From Pseudopyrenochaeta lycopersici (taxonomy: Eukaryota > Ascomycota > Dothideomycetes > Pleosporales > Pseudopyrenochaetaceae), in contig NHZP01000069.1 of the NCBI GenBank assembly GCA_003313425.1, positions 62,001 through 126,000 of the forward strand: DNA of 64,000 nucleotides, given 5' to 3'. How positions within the stretch are numbered: the stretch's first letter is position 1; each line of letters begins with the position of its first letter. The translations under genes were made by a program, and so were the position numbers. The notes beneath the pieces are model-generated. The model ran no database searches. It was not told the DNA's origin and saw nothing but the letters and a program-made list of their open reading frames with translations. Below are positions 56,405 through 64,000 of this stretch, piece after piece.

Positions 56405-56883
56405 ATTACAGCCCAGATTGGCTTCTCTCAGCTCGTGAAGGGCGCTGAACTGATGCTGCACCAAAACGCGCTTCTAGCTGCTCGGAATAACGAGCTTGAA
56501 GAACAATTGGCAGTGATAACCAAAAGAAAAACGCGTAAACGCAAGCGGATCCAGCATGGTGGCACTATAGACTCTGGTGAGGCAGCAGTCCAGGTGGCCG
56601 CTGAGGCCTCTATAGCTGCTGAGCAGTCGAAGAAGACTCGTAGTGGTGGTGATCAAGAAAGAGCCCAACTAGCTCTACGACGCTGTGGGAACTGTAGCAG
56701 GACAGGGCACAACGCGCGAACGTGCAAAAAAGATATAGAGATATCTTCTGAATCTGATGCGAGTACAATATATATAGGCTCCTTGTTTGATAGCGATGAA
56801 ATTGAAGAGTTGTAGCATGAGTTAGTCGTGCCAAGAGATTTTGGGCGGTTCGCTGGGGTGGGCGGCTCGCTGGTGGAATACGT
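56405..56883 (+). pseudogene. pogo transposase C-terminus and right terminal repeat
   Basis: Directly after the hAT end the frame reads ITAQIGFSQLVKGAELMLHQ, then NELEEQLAVITKRKTRKRKR IQHGGT and a CCHC knuckle CGNCSRTGHNARTCKKD, stopping at 56815. The following sequence has two spaced ggcggttcgctgg/ggcggctcgctgg copies and ends gtggaatacgt at 56883 followed by TA. The knuckle and basic coiled-coil tail are as expected for the family. The rest of the transposase is displaced or lost. Confidence 0.8.
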
Positions 56884-56989
56884 TAATGCACTTCTGAGAT
56901 AATGCGCTAACAGGCTGGGGTTGTGCATGCATTTCCGACTCTTTGGTAACCAACAGGCTTCTTGCGGACCCAAATACCGGTCACGATCG

Positions 56990-57070
56990 GTGCGCAACGC
57001 GGTCTCAGGGTATCGAGGCTTAAGCTAACTTGCGAGCCGGCAAGCCGAGAATGGGAGCGGAGCTCTGTCC
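56990..57070. repeat. Dispersed repeat, inverted copy of 39804-39885
   Basis: About 80 bp from gtgcgcaacg to ctgtcc match the reverse complement of 39804-39885, including the uninterrupted core gcttaagctaac and gcgagccggcaagccg. The two copies are 17 kb apart. Neither is inside a recognised element. Confidence 0.72.
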
Positions 57071-57900
57071 CGAAAATATTTTCAAATTGTCTTTCAGTTG
57101 GTGTGCTTGACTCAAACTCGCTCGACTCAGACCAGCTCGACTCCACAAGCCGATTCAGCGTCCCTCTGGGCTTCCGTCACATTTGGACTTTCTCTGAGGC
57201 GTCACTTCTTGGATCGTGTTCTCGACAGGACATTACATAAGTCTTCCACACGTGTACTTTTCTTCGTACGTTCCTTGCACAATAAAGGCTTCGATTTTGC
57301 ATAAGGAGCACTGCTTAGTATGTCTTCCCTGCTCTTGGCTTCCAAAACGGTAGAGATGGCTATTGGGACGGGTGTCGCGCGCCCTGTGGCGCTTTTTTTT
57401 TGCAAATTACTGGCTGCAAACCTCGCTTGCCCCATAGGGTGGCCACAGCCACGCTCATGCAATCTTCTGATAACCCTGAGAGCTACTGCAAGCAGATGGC
57501 GCAATTTGAGTTTGTTTCTCTTGGCTCGGGAACTATGACGCTCTTACAGCTTTCATTCGCAAACGCGAGGGAAAGGTTTTGGCCAATAAGGATGCAGGAA
57601 ACATCTAGAGTTTGGCGTCCAATGAAGACAAAAAACTGCTAAAAGCGCGGCACACGGGCTGTTCAAATATCAGCTTCCATCCCCCTTGGCCTCTAACCTA
57701 CGCGTTGATTAACCCCTCTGTCACCTCGTACCCACTCTCCCAGTCTTTTTCCGCTTCAACTCATTGATCATATTACCGCATTTGAACATACAGCAGACGT
57801 GCACGTGCACCTGTAGTAAGCGTTAGGGCTGGAGTATCTATCAGAATTGCTTGGCAGGGTTGGCATTAGCTACATTGGAAGGTGATTATACACGTGCAAC
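57071..57900. other. Upstream region of the second intact SAT4 gene
   Basis: Short overlapping frames on both strands have no signature. The region just before 57901 should hold the promoter. An inverted motif gtgcacgtgcac lies at about 57799-57811, but its role is unknown. Confidence 0.35.
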
Positions 57901-59474
57901 ATGGCGTCCGGGACGGTCGCGACACCTGAAGAGATAGCTAACTGGCCGGCTCCAAATTTCGAGGATCCTGAGAGTCTTGGAGCGATTGTAATTGGGCTCA
58001 CAGCGCCGACGCTCGCCCTTATGGTTGTCTTCATTGGTGCACGATTCTATAGTAAGGGGATCCTTCGGCCGGCTTTGGGAATCGATGACTGGATAATGCT
58101 CGTTGCTACAGTAGGATCCCTATATCATCTACAACTAACCTCATCTAAATTCCACTTAGATATTCTCTATACTAATATCTGCCCTGATACTGGTATCCCT
58201 CAACTACGGGTTGGCCTTGCATATCTGGGACCTGAAGCCAGAGTGGCTTAACATATGCGGAAAAGTACTATAAATACCTAACGTATCCCTAGAAAGATCG
58301 GTTTACTAACGCAAAATTTGTAGATTGCTTACGTTTGCGATGTGCTGTATCCTATAGCGTGCTCGCTTACGAAAATATCTTTACTACTTACATATTTACG
58401 GCTGTTTCCATCTCAGACTAACAAGATATTTTGCCACGTTCTCGGCGTACTCATTACCTTGTATACAGTAGCCAGCACATTTCTCATGGTGTTTCAGTAT
58501 GTTTAAAATCGAAGCTATAATATAACGAGCCTTACCTGACGCGCTTTAGATGTACTCCGATTCGTGCATATTGGGACCCCTTAGTAAAACGACACTGCAT
58601 CAATCCGCGCGCAACGTATGTCTCTCTTGCTGCCCTAAATAGTGTCAGCGATCTTCTCGTATATCTGTAAATGCAACTGCACCCATGTTTTAACAACATA
58701 CTGAATCATCTAGATGGCCAGCGAAACCGCTTTGGACTCTGCAGGTTCCACTAAAACAGCGACTGGGACTCATTCTTATTTTCGTAGTCGGCTGTATTAT
58801 CTGTGTGGCTGGTGTCTGCCGGTAGGCTCTTTTCATGTCTTTTCTCGCGATACGCGGACGCATAGCTAAATTATCGCGCAGTATGTACTATCTGGAAGTT
58901 TACTATCAGTCCTATGATTTATCTTGTAAGTATGCCTAGGACCATTCCTAGATGTGCTGAAAAGGCAGTTATATTCTAAATCAGGACCAGTAATAACTTA
59001 TGAACCTTAGGGAACGCAGCTATTGTCTATGCTATAATGGTCGTGGAGATGAATCTCGGCATTCTTTGTAGCTGCCTCTCGGGTATAAAACCCGTGCTCG
59101 CAGTACTCTTTCTGCGTTATTTCACCAGCACCTATCCATCGGACCCAAGACGAGAAACTTACGGCCACACGGGTCGATCCAGGCAACCTGGATTCTTCGC
59201 CTTTCAGTTTCTCTCTAATGGCAAAGCACGTGACCGGAAAATCAGCCACGACGTCTCTCTCGAAGCCATCAATACTAACAAGAAAGATCAGGGGAATTTT
59301 TCTTGGGCCAGTCCGAGTGGAGAGGGTGCTAATCCAGAAATACCGTGTAATGCAATCGCAGTGAATCAGGTAGTGGTGGTGAGAGAGGAGGGGCTCGTAA
59401 GGCCGAGGAGTAATGGTGACGGTGGGAGTGAGGAATGGATCATGGAGGTTGCGCCTGAGCTAGTTAGAGGCTAG
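57901..59474 (+). CDS. SAT4/PTH11-like rhodopsin-domain membrane protein, intact
   Basis: Seven exons (57901-58110, 58160-58264, 58324-58496, 58550-58666, 58714-58821, 58882-58925, 59011-59474) splice in frame to 406 codons; six introns of 47-85 nt all have GT..AG ends. After a 28-residue lead come helix 1 (LGAIVIGLTAPTLALMVVFI), GIDDWIML, helix 2, NYGLALHIWDLKPEW, VLYPIACSLTKISLLLTYLR, VLGVLITLYTVASTFLMVFQ followed by CTPIRAYWD, a conserved Cys loop, LVYLWPAKPLW, IFVVGCIICVAGVCR and MNLGILCSCLSGIKPVLAVL. The Ser/Asn-rich tail of about 120 residues is cytoplasmic by analogy. These are canonical family motifs at expected spacing. Function is unproven; receptor-like sensing is the usual proposal. 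Confidence 0.9.
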
Positions 59475-59952
59475 GGTTTGGAATATCCCTTGTCTAGTGA
59501 CAGTATTACAGCAGATAGATTGGGTTTTAGTAGACACGCGCGTGGGCTTAGTAAAAATTAGCACCAGCTCTTATTTTATGAAATCTCTATTCCTGTCATG
59601 AACGCCCGACCAAGCGGGTTCTGGCCTATGCCCGCATGCGGAAGTTGGAAGCAGGTTGCATGCGGACAGGATAAATAAGCTGTGCTGTGTTCAGACTAGA
59701 CAAAGAAGGGTCTCCGTACTTAGGAACAAGAAGTAGACCGTATACAGATAAGATAAGCAGGCTGTGCCGTATCTACACTAGATAAAGCAGGACCTAGACT
59801 AAGAGGAAAGACTTAGATAGAAAGAAGTATAGGTATATAGGTCTAGAGGACAGTTTTTAGAGATAGATCTAAGTAGTAGATACTAGGTAGTAAAGGGTGA
59901 TATATTTATATATTAAACGTAGCTAGGAGTTACGTGTCACGAGTAAACCCCC
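59475..59952. other. 3' flank of the SAT4 gene; weak tandem similarity
   Basis: Two related stretches, at about 59669-59720 (gctgtgctgtgttcagacta) and 59748-59800 (gctgtgccgtatctacacta), suggest an old duplication. The sequence turns AT-rich after 59800. No gene is recognised. Confidence 0.35.
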
Positions 59953-60131
59953 TGTCAGAATTTAATGAATGTTTTTGGTCAGAAGGGATGATCATTGATT
60001 GTGTTCTGTCTGTTCCTTTCTTCTATAGCTCCTCTGCTTCCGGAGGTTCCGTCGATTAGCAATAGTTATCGGTCGTACTATTTATCGCTCTTTCCTATGT
60101 AGTACTTCTGAGCTTCTCCTTATATCTGACA
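59953..60131 (-). mobile_element. Copia LTR of the TGTCAGA family, minus orientation
   Basis: On the minus strand it begins TGTCAGATATAAGG (60131) and ends ATTCTGACA (59953). Its body matches the 162-bp LTRs, including the block gaaagagcgataaatagta and the cggaacctccggaagcag stretch. It is about 17 bp longer than those copies because of extra sequence near its start. A purine tract gggggag lies about 45 bp outside, so the true LTR boundary may be further right, near 60173. Confidence 0.75.
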
Positions 60132-60221
60132 CCATGCCTGGTCATAGTGTATGGTGGTTTATATACCAACACTCCCCCGTAAATCCCGTACACTCTGACC
60201 AGGGACGATACTTGAAGCTCT

Positions 60222-60429
60222 TGTCAGATATGAGGCACATATCTAGCGGTGGTTGGATCAGATGTGCGCACAATGAGGTGCGACGCTAGTGCGACGCTAG
60301 AGGAAAATCACACGTGAGGAGCGGCGAGTTAAAATCAAGCTCAGCCCCTCCAGAAGATAGAGAGCACAATCAATCAACACATCATCAACTCATTCTACAT
60401 GAACACGCCATTGAGCATTAAATCTGACA
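60222..60429 (+). mobile_element. Related LTR-like unit (208 bp)
   Basis: The unit starts TGTCAGATATG and ends AATCTGACA, the same inverted ends as the Copia LTRs. Its last third is similar (agagcacaatcaatcaacac). The first two thirds differ and contain a tandem gcgacgctagtgcgacgcta. It looks like a divergent LTR subfamily. Confidence 0.55.
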
Positions 60430-60641
60430 GTTATATAAGTTTAAAAATTCTCTATAGAAAACTTAACTTTAAAAACTTTAGTAATAAGAGATATTATATT
60501 CTAAAACTATCTATTATAACTAATATTTATATAAATATAATATGATATAAGTTTAAAAATTATTTTAAATAAAATACTATAAATATTAATTATTTTATAA
60601 TTTTAAGTAAATTTTCTTAAATATTTTAAAGTGTTAAAACT
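60430..60641. repeat. Extremely AT-rich block between two LTRs
   Basis: Almost only A and T over about 210 bp, with scattered single G or C and repeated ataagtttaaaaatt motifs (60437 and 60548). It is bounded exactly by the end of one LTR-like unit and the start of the next LTR. RIP alone at CpA would not easily give this composition. Origin unknown. Confidence 0.6.
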
Positions 60642-60931
60642 TGTCAGATTGTCAAATACAAGGAAAGAGCGATAAATAGTAGGACCGATAACTATTGTGT
60701 TAGCCAACACGGTTAGCTCCTCACGTGCTCTGTTATATAAGCATCCACAGGGTATATAGTTCCCTTGTGTCTCATTTGATAGGAATGAACCTAGTTCCTC
60801 CTGCCTGCTGCCCGCCAACATATTGCGATCTACGGAACCTCCAGAAGCAGAGGAGCTATAGAAAAGAACAGACAGAACAACAATAAATCATCATCCGCCT
60901 TCTAACCAACACATTCATTAAAATTCTGACA
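60642..60931 (+). mobile_element. Copia 5' LTR carrying a 123-bp insertion
   Basis: The LTR starts TGTCAGATTG and ends ATTCTGACA. Removing the insertion 60698-60820 and one tattg copy leaves 162 bp, exactly the length of the LTRs at 45163 and 50550. It is followed by attaagagtct, as is the LTR at 45163. Confidence 0.88.
60698..60820. mobile_element. Small LTR-like insertion (123 bp) with 5-bp duplication
   Basis: It begins TGTTAGCCAACA and ends GCCAACA, with tattg on both sides (60693-60697 and 60821-60825). A tatataagcatcc TATA-like motif is inside. TG..CA ends plus a 5-bp duplication fit a solo LTR of a very small (TRIM-like) LTR element. Confidence 0.7.
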
Positions 60932-63900
60932 ATTAAGAGTCTTACTACCTTAATTACACACCGAAACGATGGCAACCCTAAGCACAAGGGACGCGACTGT
61001 TGTCCTAACTAATTACAACAGCTAGACGGCCTAGTACCGCCAGTTTAAGATAAAGTGCGAATTATTAAGGAACTAGCCCCTTGTTAACCTAGAAGGTACT
61101 AAAGAACTAAAATAGAAGCTAATAGTTCTATAATTACTAAATATTACTAATTATTAACCTATAGTAACAGTTTTAGCGAGGAGTACTACGTTAAGCTCTT
61201 AAACGCGCAGAAACACGCAACTAATATAATAAGAGGAGATTCCTTCTGCTACTATTCTAATAAGGATCTCTAAACTCTCTTAGAGTAGATAGGAAGTATA
61301 TAAAGAGAACTACAATAACTATAAGATATAACTTAAATTATATAAGCTCTTAGATAAGGAATATTAAGAAGAAAGGATAAAGTATAAGAAGCTAATTAAG
61401 TATATATTAGCTACTATCTTACCTTATCTGTAACTAAGCTACTATAAGTTAGGTAAGTTAGTCTAGGAATAGGTAACCTCCCTCTAGGAGATAGTAGGTA
61501 TTAACTTATAGGAAGAATAAACTAAAGCGTAAGAGAAGTACTATGCTATACTTAGGCTAATAAGAGCCCTAAGTAATTAGGAAATATAGCTAACTAACTA
61601 TAATTAAGTAGTAACCTAAGCTAAAACCCTAGAGGTTAGTAAGGTGCTGTAAATAGAAGATATAAAAAATAACTTCCTAGGTACTGTCTTAAAGGTAGCC
61701 CTAATATAGGTAGCTACTTTCTCTAGTCTTAGATATAATAGAATAACTATTAATAGGAAGAAGATAATAAAACTCTTCCGCGACTATATAAGCCTATCCT
61801 ACCTATTAAAGAGTACGTAGAAGAGCGCTTTTACTGCAGGAGAAGTATTATATATCTCTAATAGTATATTAGTTTAGAGGATATAAAATAGGGACGCCCT
61901 AAGTATATTAGAAAGAGCGCTATCTACCCCCTTACAGGGTAGCTAGAGGAAACCTAGGCAGAAATAAAAATGTAATAGTTAAATAACTAAATTTAAGTAG
62001 TTCTTAATTAAGAATATAGTAGTAGCTAGAGATAATTATCCTGCTTATAGACAGCGCTATAACTTATTAGACTGTTACTACGTGTATACTAAAAAGGCAC
62101 CTAAGTAGTTTAAGCTAAATTAAAGTATTACTAAACTAGTATAGTATAAAATTAATAATAATAATAACTTATAGAGGGTAATATAGGAATTAAGCCTAGA
62201 GGCTAAGAAACTGCGCCTTTCCTCTGCATCGCGATTAATTACGCCGTGCATTAAAATATTACAAATACTAGACCTATTAATAGATTAACTAGAAGGTTAT
62301 ATTATAGTAACTACTGCAGCGGTTATAGCCGCATTAATGTTTAATACTAATAGTTAAGAATACCTACTTAAGAATATATTTATCCTTAACTCTAGCTTAA
62401 CCGCACATATCTATAATAACATTAATTAAATTAAATACCTTTGTAAGTTAGTAATAGGAGACTATATTTAGGTAGGTAATATATAAGTCTAAATTAAAGG
62501 CTATAGGACAGTGTACGTTAAAACCTAAAGAGTAGAAAGGAAGTATACTCTAAGGCTTAATAACGTAGCTTAGTATCCTAACCTCCTCTGTAACCTAGTG
62601 TTATTTAGGCTACTTAGAAGACAGGGGATCTAGTAGGATAATAAACAAGAGCTAATAACACTACAGAGATAGGACAATTTAATTATCGCATACCTGACAG
62701 AAGCACACAACTAATAAGTACTTGAGCAATTAGAGGCAAACGGCAGTGCCTTTTACACCTGATTCAACTCTTAAACTAAGCGGGCGCTATAAAGAGTAAG
62801 TGCGATACTATAGCATAAGCGCCTAGGGCATTTAGGGCCCGCAGTAATTAAACACCTTATCTAATAATCTAAGGGGGTGCGTATTAGAGGCGTTACTATA
62901 GTTGAGTGCGATACATATAGGAGAGCTAAATTAAAGCGCAGGATCTGCAGAGAACCTTAACTAAGTAAAGAAGGACTAGGAGAATAAATCGCGATTAACT
63001 TTCACGACTACGAAGTTAGAAGCTACTTAAAGGAAAAGAGCTAAATACTTATTACTAACTAATTCTTAGCATATAACTAGGATTTCTACTTTGCTAATAA
63101 CAGACTAGCATAATCTATTATTTAATTACTAGATAATTTTACTTACTTCCTATATACGCAGTTTAATATTTTTATAAAGGTTATTAAGACAGATAATAAG
63201 ATAGTAACTGTTAAGCTAGAAGTTAAGAGATAGTGCACGTCTAAAAGTATAAAGGTTAAGCCTTCTACTCCTAATACCTAATTACAGAATAGTAGAAGAG
63301 AACGCTTAGGGGGTGTAATAAAAGAAAAGGTACGTGTAATACAGCTAGATACTAATCTCTCCTAGGAACTATAGCTAGAAATTATAAGAGTAGTAGTATA
63401 CCTATATAATAGAACGCTAAACTACTTAAACTGCTAGAAAAGCCTATATAAGGTATTCTTTATAAGAGTTACTACTATAAATAGTATTATTACTAGACTA
63501 CAGAAACTAAACTAAGCTTATCTTAAAGTATATAGCTGCAAGGTATTTATAATAACTAACAATACCTACTAAGAAAAGTCGCGACTGTAACGCTTAGATC
63601 TAAAAGCTTATATTAGCTATCTTATTAGCTATTAATCTATAAATATCTACTAAGTTTAGATCCTGTTACTAGCTAAAGTTTTTAGTATAAGAGACGTAGT
63701 CTTTAATAAAAGTGTAGTGTTTAGCGGTAAAACGGAAGACCTTATAGATAACCTTATATATAATACCCTGCATAAGATTATAATTATTAAAGATCTAATC
63801 AAGTAGTTATAATATAAAGTAACTAGTGTTAACTAGTAGGTATCTTTAGAGTATTCTGTAGATGTGCAGGCTAGGTAGAAGGTAGAAGTATTAAATAGTA

Positions 63901-64000
63901 GGATACTTATAGATTATCTTAAGTTAATTATAATGTGCTATAGGGCTATATTATGCGAGTCTATATACATGATTGTCTTATAGGATTCCTGTAAGGCCCC
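60932..64000 (+). mobile_element. Second Ty1/Copia element, RIP-inactivated, cut by window end
   Basis: After the LTR comes a gag start MATLSTRDATVVLTNYN at 60969. It is homologous to ARDATIILTNYTNY in the first element. From about 62680 to 63770 the sequence is nearly the same as 47080-48180 of the first element, covering integrase (HLGPAVIKHL..; YLYNRTLNYLN). TAG/TAA codons are dense. The RT, RNase H and 3' LTR would lie beyond 64000. Confidence 0.85.

Overview
The window looks like an accessory, transposon-rich compartment of a filamentous ascomycete (Pezizomycotina). The evidence is HET-domain NLR-type genes, fungal SAT4/rhodopsin-domain membrane proteins, a fungal-specific transcription-factor relic, short introns of about 47-94 nt with GT..AG ends, and long AT-rich blocks. 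In those blocks CpA and TpG are scarce, TpA is abundant, and coding relics carry TAG/TAA in place of Gln and Trp codons, the pattern expected of repeat-induced point mutation (RIP). No rRNA, tRNA or CRISPR array was recognised.

Only four genes look intact after splicing by eye: a HET/NB-ARC/TPR NLR (minus strand, 14269-17879, 1159 aa), two SAT4-type seven-helix proteins (30606-31756, 344 aa; 57901-59474, 406 aa), and a small secreted 8-cysteine peptide resembling plectasin-type fungal defensins (42724-43196, 107 aa).

Layout. 1-3.2 kb: no recognised gene, one MITE-like element. 3.2-7.5 kb: a broken HET-NACHT-WD40 gene, then a pogo transposase scrap joined to a broken NACHT-ankyrin gene. 8-13.1 kb: pogo scrap, dead fungal transcription factor, Copia 3' end with LTR, flavodoxin-domain scrap of a P450-reductase fusion. 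13.1-19 kb: patatin-domain scrap, the intact NLR, a second type of HET gene (truncated). 19-24.8 kb: Copia RT scrap, unknown relic, SAT4 relic, RIP-mutated pogo element with both inverted ends. 25-32 kb: AT-rich relics with SAT4 genes and fragments. 32.9-35.9 kb: RIP-mutated hAT element with a perfect 8-bp target duplication. 36-42 kb: scraps of NLR, pogo, SAT4 and GMC oxidoreductase genes. 42.7-43.2 kb: the defensin-like gene. 43.6-56.9 kb: nested pogo, Copia and hAT elements. 57.9-59.5 kb: the second intact SAT4 gene. 60-64 kb: LTRs and a second Copia element running off the end.

The non-transposon content is mostly self/non-self recognition genes (HET, NACHT, NB-ARC, WD40, ankyrin, TPR, patatin), receptor-like membrane proteins and one antimicrobial-type peptide. 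This suggests a fast-evolving interaction or defence compartment, though most copies are dead. All calls come from reading translated sequence and recalling family signatures; no database search was run.
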